DNA from: an uncultured Prevotella sp.
GTDB lineage: Bacteria > Bacteroidota > Bacteroidia > Bacteroidales > Bacteroidaceae
Direction of reading: 5' to 3'
DNA length: 42,065 bases
NCBI GenBank assembly: GCA_900316015.1
Contig: ONBG01000031.1
Location: 1-42,065, forward strand
Under the pieces are notes generated by a model. It did no database searches, was not told the origin of the DNA, and saw only the letters and a program-made list of their open reading frames with translations. The translations under genes and the position numbers were made by a program. Positions 26,020 to 35,749 of this stretch are shown one piece after another; the stretch's first letter is position 1; each line of letters starts with the position of its first letter.

Positions 26020-27402
26020 CTACTCCACCGGCTCGTCTGTCACATGAATGGTCAGGGCTCGCCGACTCCCATCCTTGATACAATATCGGGCATCGGGACG
26101 TAATCCTACCAACCAGAGAATGTAGTCATGAGCATCGGTGATCACCAACTGAGCTTGTTTCTCAAAAAGGGAATATTTCCGATCGGTCAGGAAATCACTG
26201 ACTAAGCGCGAGCCTCTCATGCCAAAGGGTATGAACCGGTCTCCTTCTTGAAGATGGCGGATCGTCAGAGGGAAGGTGACCTTGTCTGCATCTAAGGTAG
26301 CCCAGGCTTGGTCTTTTACAAGAGAGAACTTGTCGTCTATGGCAACCTTCTTGAACTGGAAGCGCAAGCTGTTCCCCTCCTGGGGTTTTCCTTCCTGATA
26401 GCGGTAGGTACCTTCTTCGGGGATTCTCATTTTCAGAGAGGACACCGGCTCTTGTGCCATCCATAAGATTTTCCCTCTGTCCAACAAGAGATCATAGTTG
26501 GCCGAATGCCACATCGTGCCTGTCGGAGCATCCAAATGACTAGCGATCTGCTCAATCTGGGCGGAGGAAAAGGAAAAGTCCTTGAGAAGATAGAACAGCG
26601 TGTATTCCGGCGAGATCTCTTGTTGCAGTAAGCCGATATCCACAGAGTAGACCTTTCTTCTACCTTTCACCGTCTCCTGTAGGAGTCTCGCCTTGGCATC
26701 GTCTAAGACATGGTCCACCATCTTCACTGACTCGCCTATCCGGTCAGCAGTCTTAGCAATATTCTCCTTTACTGAAGGGTTGATGGTCTCCAATAAAGGA
26801 AGGACATCCAATCGGATCTTGTTACGTGTCACATCATCTACTAAGTTAGTGCTATCTGTCACGAAATCCTGATGGATAGATGAGAGGAAAGCTAAGATCT
26901 CATTTCGACTCACACAGAGCAAGGGTCTCAATACATAGCCATTCTGAGGGGCGATGCCTGTCAATCCATGGATCCCAGTCCCGCGGATCAGGTTCATCAA
27001 GACGGTCTCTACGCTGTCATCCCGATGGTGGGCCACGCAAATGCCATCCGCCTGGATATCCTTCCTTAAGTGCTCGAAATAAGGATAGCGCAGGTCACGG
27101 GCAGCCATTTCGATACTGACCTGATGGAGTGCCGCATACGCACGGGTGTCGAAATGGACGAGATGGAATGGGATACCCCGGTCATGACAAAGCTTCTTGC
27201 AAAACGACTCGTCCCGGTCGGATTCCTCTCCCCTGAGGCGGAAATTGCAATGGGCAGCCTCGATACGATATCCTAATTGCTGCAGGGCAAGCATCATGGC
27301 AACACTGTCAGCCCCTCCTGACAGTGCCACGAGATACATGCCATCTTTCCTCAATAAGGAATGACGATGGATGAAGTCGGCTATCGTATGAACGAAATCC
27401 AT
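26020..27402 (-). CDS. tilS: tRNA(Ile)-lysidine synthase
   Basis: A 460-residue enzyme that modifies C34 of the AUA-reading tRNA-Ile to lysidine. The PP-loop SGGADS is at residues 28-33 (LVALSGGADSVAMML), followed by AAHCNFRLRGEESDRDE, VAHHRDDSVETVLMNLIRGTGIHGL and DVTRNKIRLDVLP. The C-terminal lysidine synthase domain contains GDRFIPFGMRGSRLVSDFLTD. It begins 6 bases after the stop of the upstream methyltransferase gene. Confidence 0.95.
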   Translation of the reverse strand: MDFVHTIADFIHRHSLLRKDGMYLVALSGGADSVAMMLALQQLGYRIEAAHCNFRLRGEESDRDESFCKKLCHDRGIPFHLVHFDTRAYAALHQVSIEMAARDLRYPYFEHLRKDIQADGICVAHHRDDSVETVLMNLIRGTGIHGLTGIAPQNGYVLRPLLCVSRNEILAFLSSIHQDFVTDSTNLVDDVTRNKIRLDVLPLLETINPSVKENIAKTADRIGESVKMVDHVLDDAKARLLQETVKGRRKVYSVDIGLLQQEISPEYTLFYLLKDFSFSSAQIEQIASHLDAPTGTMWHSANYDLLLDRGKILWMAQEPVSSLKMRIPEEGTYRYQEGKPQEGNSLRFQFKKVAIDDKFSLVKDQAWATLDADKVTFPLTIRHLQEGDRFIPFGMRGSRLVSDFLTDRKYSLFEKQAQLVITDAHDYILWLVGLRPDARYCIKDGSRRALTIHVTDEPVE

Positions 27403-27408
27403 CCTATC

Positions 27409-28587
27409 CTACTCTACATAAAGTACAAGACCTTTCAGGTACTCTCCTTCTGGATGATAGATATTAATGGGATGGTCGGCTGGCTGATGCAACTGATGCA
27501 GGATGCGCACCTTCCTACCCGTTTGGGCAGCAGCTGTGAAGACGGCATTACGGAAGTTGTCCTTGGTCACGACCTGTGAGCAACTGAAGGTGAAAAGGAT
27601 GCCTCCGTACTTGATGCGCTCCAGTCCCTTCACGTTCAAGCGGGTATATCCCTTTAGGGCATTATGCAAGGCCGCGCGGTGCTTGGCAAAGGCAGGCGGG
27701 TCAAGGATGATCAGGTCGTACTTGTCATCATGACTGTCTAAGAACTTGAACGCATCATCGCAAAAGGCCTGGTGACGGGGGTCTCCAGGGAAATTCATTT
27801 CCACATTCTGGCGGGTCAATTCCACAGCCTTGGCACTGCTGTCCACGGAGTGTACCTGTTGGGCACCACCCCGCATGGCGTACACGGAAAAGCCTCCGGT
27901 ATAGCAGAACATATTCAAGACAGAACGCCCTTTAGCATATTTCTCCAGCAAGGAACGGTTCTCGCGTTGGTCGACAAAAAAACCTGTCTTCTGCCCTTTC
28001 AACCAGTCGACATGGAATTTCAAGCCATTCTCCACGGCAACATTGTTCTCACTCTCCCCGTAGATCCATCCATTCTCCTGCCCTAAGTCTGCCTTGAAAG
28101 GCAAGGTCGTCTCACTCTTGTAATAGATATTGTCGATCCTGCTCCCCATCACGTTTAACAGGGCATGGCAAACTTGCTGGCGACATACATGCATGCCTAC
28201 GCTATGGGCCTGCATGACGGCGGTCCGACCATAACAGTCGATGACCAGTCCGGGCAGATTGTCTCCCTCCCCATGGACAAGGCGGTAGGTATTGTTTTGG
28301 GGATTGTCGGCAATGCCAATGGCAATTCTCATCTCCAACGCTGCCTGCAGGCGGTCTTCCCAGAATTGCTCGTCAATAGGGATATCCTCGAAAGAAAGGA
28401 CGCGCACGGCAATGGAACCGATCTGATAATGCCCCACCGCGATGAAATCCCCATCGGCAGTGATCACCCTTACGGTATCTCCTTCTTGGATGCCCTCATC
28501 AATATGATGGATAGCACCTGAGAAAATCCAGGGATGGAAGCGCTTCAAGCTCTCTTCCTTACCTCTTTTAAGATATATTTGCTTCAT
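27409..28587 (-). CDS. rlmI: class I SAM rRNA methyltransferase (RlmI-like)
   Basis: A 392-residue protein with an N-terminal PUA domain (about 1-75, starting YLKRGKEESLKRFHPWIFSG) and a C-terminal Rossmann methyltransferase. Motif I is VLNMFCYTGGFSVYA; LIILDPPAFAKHR and TFSCSQVV are the target-binding motifs. E. coli RlmI methylates C1962 of 23S rRNA, and this is its likely role. It is the middle gene of a minus-strand run between the 3'-5' exonuclease (62-base gap) and tilS (6 bases). Confidence 0.9.
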   Translation of the reverse strand: MKQIYLKRGKEESLKRFHPWIFSGAIHHIDEGIQEGDTVRVITADGDFIAVGHYQIGSIAVRVLSFEDIPIDEQFWEDRLQAALEMRIAIGIADNPQNNTYRLVHGEGDNLPGLVIDCYGRTAVMQAHSVGMHVCRQQVCHALLNVMGSRIDNIYYKSETTLPFKADLGQENGWIYGESENNVAVENGLKFHVDWLKGQKTGFFVDQRENRSLLEKYAKGRSVLNMFCYTGGFSVYAMRGGAQQVHSVDSSAKAVELTRQNVEMNFPGDPRHQAFCDDAFKFLDSHDDKYDLIILDPPAFAKHRAALHNALKGYTRLNVKGLERIKYGGILFTFSCSQVVTKDNFRNAVFTAAAQTGRKVRILHQLHQPADHPINIYHPEGEYLKGLVLYVE

Positions 28588-28649
28588 ATATGGTCTCTAA
28601 TTTTATGGATATGATTTTATTTGACGCAAGATACTTCCCTTGTCTCGCC

Positions 28650-29327
28650 CTATTGGGAAGAAGGAAGTGCCCCTAAGCCTTCTTTTTGGACAACGATCGA
28701 CTGTTCTGGCTCTGGGACAATTCTCAGTTCATAATCTCCCGTCGTTTCGAGACGACGGATTTCTTCATATAAGTTGATGCAAGTCCACGCATCCGTAGCC
28801 GCATAGACTTTCTGCTTGTCGTTCAGGACATCCGCCTCCCAATTGGTCAACCGCTGCCGCTTGCTGATTTTCTGCCTGAACACATTGGCATAGACTTTCT
28901 GCAGGCTGAGGTCTTCGATGCCAATATGTCCTACCATATCTTGCAAGTCAATGAAACGTCCCGGTTCAAAGTCTTGCCTACGGTGCAGGGAAAGGATATC
29001 GTCATGCAAGGAGAGCCCCACCATCGGGACATCCTTGTTCTCCAACAGGCGAAGGATAGCAGGGGACATCCCCGTGTAATTCAACCGGAACAGAAAGCAC
29101 ACGTCACGAGTGCTTACCTGCAATAAGGCAACTTTCCGCAGCAGTCCTTTCTTAAAGACCGGACGGGTCTCGGTGTCAATGCCTAAGATGTCACTGGACA
29201 ACAGATAGTCAACAGCCGGCTCTGTATCAGAAGGGCTCAACACCACCACGATTCGCCCCGGAAACGAGACTTGGGGAAGGTTGTTGATCCAATGTTTATC
29301 AAACTTATTATAAATGATTTTCTTCAT
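28650..29327 (-). CDS. DEDDy-type 3'-5' exonuclease
   Basis: A 225-residue RNase D-like exonuclease domain. Exo I is GIDTETRP (Asp51, Glu53), Exo II lies near LSLHDDILSL (about 105-114), and Exo III is YAATDAW (Tyr175, Asp179), the DEDDy arrangement. There is no HRDC domain, so it is shorter than E. coli RNase D. Such proteins trim RNA or DNA 3' ends. Upstream of rlmI and tilS, a role in RNA maturation is plausible from context. A TAATTTTG element lies 20 bases before the ATG. Confidence 0.88.
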   Translation of the reverse strand: MKKIIYNKFDKHWINNLPQVSFPGRIVVVLSPSDTEPAVDYLLSSDILGIDTETRPVFKKGLLRKVALLQVSTRDVCFLFRLNYTGMSPAILRLLENKDVPMVGLSLHDDILSLHRRQDFEPGRFIDLQDMVGHIGIEDLSLQKVYANVFRQKISKRQRLTNWEADVLNDKQKVYAATDAWTCINLYEEIRRLETTGDYELRIVPEPEQSIVVQKEGLGALPSSQ

Positions 29328-29347
29328 TTCCTATCAGTAACTCATTG

Positions 29348-29355
29348 CAAAATTA
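29348..29355 (-). promoter_or_regulatory. -7 element (TAATTTTG) of the exonuclease-rlmI-tilS run
   Basis: The minus strand reads TAATTTTG, matching TAnnTTTG, 20 bases before the exonuclease ATG. No clear -33 TTTG is found. It faces away from the ftsK promoter 43 bases further on. Confidence 0.5.
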
Positions 29356-29398
29356 GAAAAAAGTTATGAAAACATAGACGTTTCTTATTTTTTTCCGC

Positions 29399-29406
29399 TA
29401 TTTTTG
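29399..29406 (+). promoter_or_regulatory. -7 element (TATTTTTG) of ftsK
   Basis: TATTTTTG matches the -7 consensus and ends 25 bases before the ftsK ATG. A TTTG at the expected spacing is absent. It is divergent from the exonuclease promoter. Confidence 0.55.
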
Positions 29407-29431
29407 CACATAAAATAAGAAATAAGTACAC

Positions 29432-31903
29432 ATGGCAAGGAAGAAATCTGAACGCAAGCCTCAAAAAACGAGTAAAGCGGTCGGCTATAGAGAGGAAAAG
29501 AAAAGCGAAAAGCCTGATTTTATCTTAGGACTGATATTATTATCTGTTGCTATCTATATGATCATAGCCATGATTTCCTACTTCAATACGGGACAGGCTG
29601 ACCAAAGTACATTGGAAAGCATGCGACCTGGTGAATGGGTAAACAATGGCAAGCAGTTTACAAACTACTGTGGTTCTTTTGGGGCGATCCTCGCCTACTA
29701 CCTGATTACGGTCAACTTCGGGTTGCCCGCTTTCATGATCCCCGCTTTTTTCATCTTAGTAGGACTGAAACTCATGAAGGCGTATACGATCAACCTGTGG
29801 AAATGGTTCCTCGGCATGACGGTTGTGATGATATGGAGTTCGGTGACCTTTGCGAAATTCCTGACTCCCATCATGGGCGATCAGGTCTTTAATCCGGGGG
29901 GAAACCATGGATTGTTCTGCGTGCAACACTTGGAAAACATGATCGGTCCTCCTGGACTGACCGCTGTGCTACTGATCACAGCCATTGTCTTCCTAACCGT
30001 CCTTAGCGCCGAGACGATCACGGTGATCCGGAAAGCGATGAACCCTGTGAAATATCTTACTTCCAAGGTGAAGTTCTCTGTAACCAATAATGAAGAGACC
30101 CCTACCGTGGAGGATGTGCCGGTTGATACGCCTCCTGCCGAGCCCGCACCTGAACCTGTAGAGGAACCTGCACCTCAGGGAGAGGAACTAGAGGCATCTC
30201 CTGTCGTCGACCTGACGGATTTCTCGACAAAAAAAGAGGAGAAAGAAGAGAATCCACCCCTCCCCAACCCAACCATCAAGGTGGAGAACAATGCTGGCGA
30301 CCGCCTGACGGTAGAGGTGGCTCAGGCGGAAGAAACGGCAAAGGGGAAAGTGCTGACTGCCGATGACGTGCTGAAGACTCCTATCAATCCCAAGGAGCCC
30401 TTCACGAGCTATCAATATCCTACCCTTAACCTGCTGAAGAAATATGCGGATAATGACAAGCCTTCCGTGAACATGGAGGAGATCAAGGCGAACAACCAAC
30501 GTATCGTCGAGGTCCTGAACAGCTTTGGGGTGGAGATCCGGGAGATCAAGGCGACAGTGGGTCCCACGATTACCCTCTATGAGATCACGCCGGCAGAAGG
30601 AGTAAGGATCAATAAGATCCGGAACTTAGGAGATGACATTGCCTTGAGCTTGGCTGCGCTCGGGGTCCGTATCATCGCGCCGATTCCAGGAAAGGGTACC
30701 ATTGGCATTGAAGTCCCAAACAAGAAAAAGAACATTGTCTCAATGGAAAGCATCTTGAACTCAAAGAAGTTCCAAGAGACGAAGATGGACCTGCCCATTG
30801 CCTTGGGCAAGACCATCACGAATGAGGTGTTCATGGTCGACCTGGCAAAGATCCCTCACTTGCTTGTCGCAGGTGCCACCGGACAGGGTAAATCAGTAGG
30901 ACTGAACGCAATCATTACCTCTTTATTATATAAAAAGCATCCGAACGAACTCAAGTTCGTACTGATTGACCCCAAGAAGGTAGAGTTCAGCATCTACAAC
31001 CAGATTGCTGACCATTTCATGGCGCAGGTTCCATCGGATGACGACGATGAGGAGCCGATCATCACGGATGTCACGAAGGTGGTCAGGACCCTGAACTCCC
31101 TTTGCAAGTTGATGGACCATCGCTATGACCTACTGAAAAAGGCAGGAGCCAGGAATATCAAGGAATACAACGAAAAGTTTGTCAACCATCGACTGAAACT
31201 GACGGATGGGCATGACTATATGCCGTATATTGTGGTGATCATTGATGAGTTTGGCGACCTGATCATGACTGCAGGCAAGGAAGTGGAACTCCCGATCGCA
31301 CGTATCGCTCAGTTAGCCCGGGCCGTGGGAATCCATATGGTCATTGCCACCCAGCGCCCTACCACCAGCATTATCACGGGTAATATTAAGGCCAACTTCC
31401 CAGGGCGCATGGCTTTCAGGGTCAGTTCCATGATTGATTCCCGTACCATCCTCGACCGTCCAGGAGCAGAGAAATTGATTGGCCGCGGAGACATGTTGTT
31501 CCTCAGTGGCAGTGAACCTGTCCGGGTGCAGTGTGCTTTCGTGGACACGCCTGAGGTAGAGGCGATCAACAGTTATATCGCCGCCCAACCTGGTCCTGTC
31601 GCTCCTTTGGAATTGCCAGAGCCTGACAGTAATGACGGGGTGAGTGGTAGCAATGGCAGTACGGATGTCAAGAACCTCGATCCTTACTTCGAGGAAGCCG
31701 CCCATGCCATCGTCATCTCCCAGCAAGGCTCTACCAGCATGATCCAACGCCGCTTTTCCATCGGCTACAACCGGGCGGGCCGACTGATGGACCAATTAGA
31801 GGCCGCCGGCATCGTAGGTGCCGCACAAGGCAGCAAGCCGCGTGAGGTGCTGATCACGGACGAGAATTCCCTCAGTGCACTCCTCGCCCAACTCAGAGGA
31901 TAG
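29432..31903 (+). CDS. ftsK: DNA translocase FtsK
   Basis: An 823-residue septal DNA pump that clears and resolves chromosome ends at division. Four hydrophobic segments lie in the first ~200 residues, then an acidic Pro/Glu-rich linker (about 215-300), then the alpha/beta motor with Walker A GATGQGKS (481-488) and Walker B VVIIDEFGDL (Asp605, Glu606). The C-terminal gamma winged helix (about 750-823) includes ISQQGSTSMIQRRFSIGYNR, which reads DNA orientation sequences. It leads a run with the lolA-like and DUF5687-like genes. Confidence 0.96.
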   Translation: MARKKSERKPQKTSKAVGYREEKKSEKPDFILGLILLSVAIYMIIAMISYFNTGQADQSTLESMRPGEWVNNGKQFTNYCGSFGAILAYYLITVNFGLPAFMIPAFFILVGLKLMKAYTINLWKWFLGMTVVMIWSSVTFAKFLTPIMGDQVFNPGGNHGLFCVQHLENMIGPPGLTAVLLITAIVFLTVLSAETITVIRKAMNPVKYLTSKVKFSVTNNEETPTVEDVPVDTPPAEPAPEPVEEPAPQGEELEASPVVDLTDFSTKKEEKEENPPLPNPTIKVENNAGDRLTVEVAQAEETAKGKVLTADDVLKTPINPKEPFTSYQYPTLNLLKKYADNDKPSVNMEEIKANNQRIVEVLNSFGVEIREIKATVGPTITLYEITPAEGVRINKIRNLGDDIALSLAALGVRIIAPIPGKGTIGIEVPNKKKNIVSMESILNSKKFQETKMDLPIALGKTITNEVFMVDLAKIPHLLVAGATGQGKSVGLNAIITSLLYKKHPNELKFVLIDPKKVEFSIYNQIADHFMAQVPSDDDDEEPIITDVTKVVRTLNSLCKLMDHRYDLLKKAGARNIKEYNEKFVNHRLKLTDGHDYMPYIVVIIDEFGDLIMTAGKEVELPIARIAQLARAVGIHMVIATQRPTTSIITGNIKANFPGRMAFRVSSMIDSRTILDRPGAEKLIGRGDMLFLSGSEPVRVQCAFVDTPEVEAINSYIAAQPGPVAPLELPEPDSNDGVSGSNGSTDVKNLDPYFEEAAHAIVISQQGSTSMIQRRFSIGYNRAGRLMDQLEAAGIVGAAQGSKPREVLITDENSLSALLAQLRG

Positions 31904-31963
31904 GCACGCAATAGCCAGATAGAATAAGAATGAGTCATTTCGTAAAAGTAATATACTGATAAA

Positions 31964-32572
31964 ATGAAAAAGTTAATTGTATTTTCGATGATGCTCCTGC
32001 TCATCAGTTTAGCAGGCCATGCACAAAACGCTGTGCAAGCACGTAAAGTACTCGACAAGACAGCAAGACTCGTAGGACGCAAGGGAGGTGCCAGTGCCGA
32101 CTTTGCCATCACAAGTTCGAAATACGGGAACCAAAGTGGGACTCTCGCCATCAAAGGCACGAAATTCCATGCAAAGACAAACCAGGCTAACGTATGGTTC
32201 AACGGCAAGACCCAATGGAGCTACATGAAGAAGACCAATGAGGTGAACGTATCCACGCCGAACGAGGCGAAGCAGATGTCCATGAATCCCCTGAAGTTTA
32301 TCTCCATGTATAAGAATGGATATAACTTGGGCATGACAACAACAGGCGGAAACTACAAGGTTCACCTGACAGCGACAAACCAGCGCCGCAGCGTTCCGGA
32401 GATGTATATCACGGTCAAGAAAAACTATGAGCCCATCGAGGTGAGGATGCGACAAGGAAAGACATGGACAACCATTGCTATCTCGAACTTCCAAGCCAAG
32501 AACTTAGACGATAAAGTATTCGAATTCAATTCCAAGGATTTCCCAACCGCTGAGGTCGTTGACCTGAGATAA
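31964..32572 (+). CDS. lolA: LolA-like outer membrane lipoprotein carrier
   Basis: A 202-residue periplasmic protein with signal peptide (KKLIVFSMMLLLISLAGHAQ) and the LolA/LolB-type half-barrel pattern: ADFAITSSKYGNQSGTLAIKGTKF, a short WFNGKTQWSYMKKTNEV strand pair, and an end reading SNFQAKNLDDKVFEFN. It is expected to ferry lipoproteins from the inner to the outer membrane. Position directly after ftsK is common in Bacteroidetes. The next gene begins 10 bases after its stop. Divergence from proteobacterial LolA makes the gene symbol a family-level call. Confidence 0.85.
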   Translation: MKKLIVFSMMLLLISLAGHAQNAVQARKVLDKTARLVGRKGGASADFAITSSKYGNQSGTLAIKGTKFHAKTNQANVWFNGKTQWSYMKKTNEVNVSTPNEAKQMSMNPLKFISMYKNGYNLGMTTTGGNYKVHLTATNQRRSVPEMYITVKKNYEPIEVRMRQGKTWTTIAISNFQAKNLDDKVFEFNSKDFPTAEVVDLR

Positions 32573-32581
32573 CGATTGCAG

Positions 32582-34099
32582 ATGAAGACACTGGAAATAT
32601 TCAAGTTGCTGCGGAAACACCGTAAGCTCGCCGAGAAAAGGGCCTTAGACTACGAGCAGAACAAGTTTGCTAAAGTCATGGCGTATATTGGCGTGGGATT
32701 CGTGGTCATCTACCTGGTAGGCATCGCCATTATGCTCGCCTCCATCGCGAACGATGCGAGGACAGTCACTTCGATTGAGATGATATTCTCGCTCTTGCCT
32801 TTCCTGTTGATAATCGACTTTTCCCTCCGATTCATCGCACAGAAGACACCATCGCAGATCATCAAGCCGTATGTGCTGACACCTCTGCCTCGCTATGCCT
32901 GCATCGATTCCTTTCTCGCCAACTCCTTGCTCTCCGAAGGGAACTTCATCTGGTTTTTCCTGTTCGTTCCCTATGCATTGATGTCCGTGGTGTTCAGCTT
33001 CGGTCTTTGGCAGACCCTCGCCATGCTCTTCCTGCTGGCGTTGGTTTTCTTGGCCAACAGCCAATGGTACCTGTTAGCCCGCACCAAGATCAACGACTCG
33101 TTGGTGTGGTGGGCCTTACCTGCTGCCGTTATCTTGCTGATCGCCTCCCCCATCTTCTTGGCGAAAGATTTCTTTAAGGGGATCGACGATATCGCGGATC
33201 TCTGGGCCAAGATAGGAACTTGCATCCACGATGGCAACCCCTTGCCTTTCATCGTGACGATTGCCTTGCTGGTGGCCCTCATCGCCATCAACCGGAAGAT
33301 GCAATACGGACATGTATGGAAGGAACTTTCAAGGACGGAGCAGACCAAGCTTCATACCGTGTCCCGATTCTCCTTCTTGGAGAAATATGGGGAGATCGGG
33401 GAGTTCTTGAAGTTAGAGGTAAAGTCCATCATGCGAAACAAGAATCCGAAGAAGCAGTTTATTTCCAGTGTGTCCTTCGTCATGGTCTTCAGCCTGATCA
33501 TTTCTTTCACGGATGTCTATGACGGACCTACTTACGAAGTCTTTTGGTGTATCTACAACTTCGTCATCATTGCTGCCTTGCCCATCATGTCGATCATGTG
33601 CAATGAAGGCAATTACATCGATGCCTTGATGGTACATAAGGAGAACATCCTTTCCTTGCTGAAGGCAAAGTATATCTTCTATAGTGCCCTGTTGTTGATC
33701 CCCTTCATCCTCATGCTACCCACGGTATTCTCTGGGAAATGGTCGATTTTCATGGTCATTTCCTTCGGTGTCTTCACGGCTGGGTTCCAGTTTTTCATCA
33801 TGTTCCAAATGGCAGTCTACAATAAGACCGCCATACCTCTGAACACGAAATTCATCAGTCAGAAAGGTCAAGGCAACAATTACTTCACCTTCGTGGCGAG
33901 TGCCATCGCATTCGGCTTGCCGGTGATCATCATGTCTGTCCTTCAGTCCCTTGTCTCTGAAAACACGTCCTACCTGGTCATGTTCCTCATCGGGTTGGCC
34001 TTTATCCTGACCAAGAACCTATGGATGCGGAACATTTACAACAGGATGATGAAGAAGCGATACGCCAATCTGGAGGGGTTCTACGCGTCAAGGGAATAA
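32582..34099 (+). CDS. DUF5687-like multi-spanning membrane protein (ABC-2 permease-like)
   Basis: A 505-residue protein with about ten to twelve hydrophobic segments, such as YIGVGFVVIYLVGIAIML, ALPAAVILLIASPIFL, FIVTIALLVALIAI and VASAIAFGLPVIIMSVL. It resembles Bacteroidetes proteins of the DUF5687 group, which look like ABC-2 type permeases and are often next to an ABC ATPase gene. No ATPase gene is adjacent here. The ATG at 32582 (MKTLEIFKLLRKHRK) is the sensible start; a TTG two codons upstream is less likely. It ends the ftsK-lolA run before a terminator. The transported substrate is unknown. Confidence 0.75.
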   Translation: MKTLEIFKLLRKHRKLAEKRALDYEQNKFAKVMAYIGVGFVVIYLVGIAIMLASIANDARTVTSIEMIFSLLPFLLIIDFSLRFIAQKTPSQIIKPYVLTPLPRYACIDSFLANSLLSEGNFIWFFLFVPYALMSVVFSFGLWQTLAMLFLLALVFLANSQWYLLARTKINDSLVWWALPAAVILLIASPIFLAKDFFKGIDDIADLWAKIGTCIHDGNPLPFIVTIALLVALIAINRKMQYGHVWKELSRTEQTKLHTVSRFSFLEKYGEIGEFLKLEVKSIMRNKNPKKQFISSVSFVMVFSLIISFTDVYDGPTYEVFWCIYNFVIIAALPIMSIMCNEGNYIDALMVHKENILSLLKAKYIFYSALLLIPFILMLPTVFSGKWSIFMVISFGVFTAGFQFFIMFQMAVYNKTAIPLNTKFISQKGQGNNYFTFVASAIAFGLPVIIMSVLQSLVSENTSYLVMFLIGLAFILTKNLWMRNIYNRMMKKRYANLEGFYASRE

Positions 34100-34110
34100 T
34101 CCTCCCATGA

Positions 34111-34145
34111 AGAGCTCAGGTCCAATAGGATCTGGGCTTTTTTTT
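34111..34145 (+). terminator. terminator of the ftsK-lolA-DUF5687 run
   Basis: AGCTCAGGTCC (34113-34123) pairs with GGATCTGGGCT (34128-34138), an 11-bp stem with two G-U pairs and a 4-base loop, followed directly by eight Ts. It starts about a dozen bases past the stop of the membrane protein gene. Confidence 0.85.
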
Positions 34146-34180
34146 ATTTTCAAGACCATTATTTGCTTTTTTCTCGACTT

Positions 34181-34214
34181 TTTGATACCTTTTTCCGAAA
34201 AAAGACTATATTTG
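34181..34214 (+). promoter_or_regulatory. promoter of the C4-dicarboxylate transporter gene, TTTG-N22-TATATTTG
   Basis: TTTG (34181-34184) and TATATTTG (34207-34214) match both Bacteroidetes promoter halves with a 22-base spacer, the same spacing as at the ispE promoter. The predicted leader of about 74 bases is A-rich without obvious structure. Confidence 0.7.
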
Positions 34215-34293
34215 CAAGGTAGAAACATAAAGAGACCGAATACCTACGATCAATAGAAAAGACATCATATATTAACAATCTAAACATTTTGAC

Positions 34294-35745
34294 ATGATAA
34301 CAGCAAGCATGATCATCGAGCTACTCATTGTCCTGTTAGCTCTTTACGTAGGCTCATGTTACGGTAGCCTTGCCCTTGGGGCCATATCTGGAATCGGTCT
34401 GGCCATCCTCGTCTTTGCATTCGGCATGAAACCCGGCTCTCCTCCCACCGATGTCATCTATATCATCATTGCAGCGGTGACCTGTGCGGGTATCCTCCAG
34501 GCATCCGGAGGCATGGACTGGTTGATCCAAGTCGCGGAACGGCTCTTGCGCAGGCATCCCGACCGCATCACCTTTTTGGCTCCTCTGTGTACGTTCTTCC
34601 TCACCGTTCTGGTAGGTACCGGCCATGTGGTGTACACCTTGATGCCGATTATCGTAGACATTGCCATCAAGAAGGGCATCCGTCCGGAACGTCCCTGCGG
34701 CGTGGCTTCCATTGCCTCACAGGTGGGCATCACCTGCTCTCCGATCGCTGCCGCTGTGGTGGCCTTCGTCACAATCTCCAATGCCAATGGCTTCGACATC
34801 ACGATTCCCCGCGTGCTGATGGTCACTATTCCCGCTTGCTTCTGTGGACTTATGGCTGCCGCTGCCGCTTCCTACCATCGCGGACTCGACCTTGACAAAG
34901 ACCCGGAGTTCCAACGCAAGCTCCAGGACCCGGCACAATACGCCTATATCTATGGCGGTAACGCCACGACGCTCGACAAGAAAGTGTCCAAGGAAGCTAA
35001 GCGTGCCGTGTATATCTTCTTTGGTGCCCTCGCCGTCATCGTCTTCTTCGCTATCTTCCAGAATTTCCTCCCTACCTACGAATCTGTCAAGGCCATTGAT
35101 GGGGCCGGGAACATCGCCGTGGGCACCAGTGTCACGACAATTACCCCATCCCAGTTGGCAACGGCAAAGCTCGTCGTCCCAGGGGCAACCGTTGCCACGA
35201 CGGTCAAGCTGAAGATGAACTTGGTCATACAAATCGTGATGATCTCTGCCGCTGCCTTAATGATCATCTTCTGCAAGGCAAGCCCTAAGAAAGCCGTGGG
35301 AGGTGCTGTCTGGCAAAGCGGTATGGTCGCTGTCGTCGCCATCTACGGGATCGCCTGGTTGGCAGATACTTATTTCTCCAACTATTTGGATGAAATGCAA
35401 GTCATGCTCGGCGATATCGTCGCGAAGTATAACTGGTCCATCGCCATCGTCTTCTTCTTGGTTTCCGTGCTCATCAATTCCCAAGGAGCCGTGGTGGTAG
35501 CCATGCTGCCCCTTGCCTATAAGCTCGGGATACCGGGTCCAGTTCTGTTGGGCGTGCTGCCCAGTGTCTACGGCTATTTCTTCATCCCGAACTATCCTTC
35601 GGACATTGCCACGGTCAACTTCGACAGGACAGGGACGACGGTCATTGGGAAATACCTGCTCAACCATAGTTTCATGATGCCGGGACTGATCTCGGTCTTC
35701 GTGTCCACAATCATCGCCTACCTGATCTCCATGGCACTCTATTAA
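34294..35745 (+). CDS. dcuB: anaerobic C4-dicarboxylate transporter (DcuA/DcuB family)
   Basis: A 483-residue inner membrane antiporter that exchanges fumarate, malate or aspartate for succinate. About ten to twelve membrane segments are visible, with family stretches LLALYVGSCYGSLALGAISGIGL, GTGHVVYTLMPIIVDIA, GVASIASQVGITCSPIAAAVV, VLPSVYGYFFIPNYPSDIATV and the C-terminal KYLLNHSFMMPGLISVF. It stands alone behind its own promoter and ends 4 bases from the convergent ATP-grasp-like gene. It suits an anaerobe that excretes succinate from fumarate respiration. Whether DcuA or DcuB is not separable by eye. Confidence 0.92.
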   Translation: MITASMIIELLIVLLALYVGSCYGSLALGAISGIGLAILVFAFGMKPGSPPTDVIYIIIAAVTCAGILQASGGMDWLIQVAERLLRRHPDRITFLAPLCTFFLTVLVGTGHVVYTLMPIIVDIAIKKGIRPERPCGVASIASQVGITCSPIAAAVVAFVTISNANGFDITIPRVLMVTIPACFCGLMAAAAASYHRGLDLDKDPEFQRKLQDPAQYAYIYGGNATTLDKKVSKEAKRAVYIFFGALAVIVFFAIFQNFLPTYESVKAIDGAGNIAVGTSVTTITPSQLATAKLVVPGATVATTVKLKMNLVIQIVMISAAALMIIFCKASPKKAVGGAVWQSGMVAVVAIYGIAWLADTYFSNYLDEMQVMLGDIVAKYNWSIAIVFFLVSVLINSQGAVVVAMLPLAYKLGIPGPVLLGVLPSVYGYFFIPNYPSDIATVNFDRTGTTVIGKYLLNHSFMMPGLISVFVSTIIAYLISMALY

Positions 35746-35749
35746 AGTG

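Noticed and set aside
25999-26021. Hairpin between prmA and tilS as a terminator
   Set aside because: The stem is only AGGGG/CCCCT with a long loop and no T tract, and it overlaps the tilS stop.
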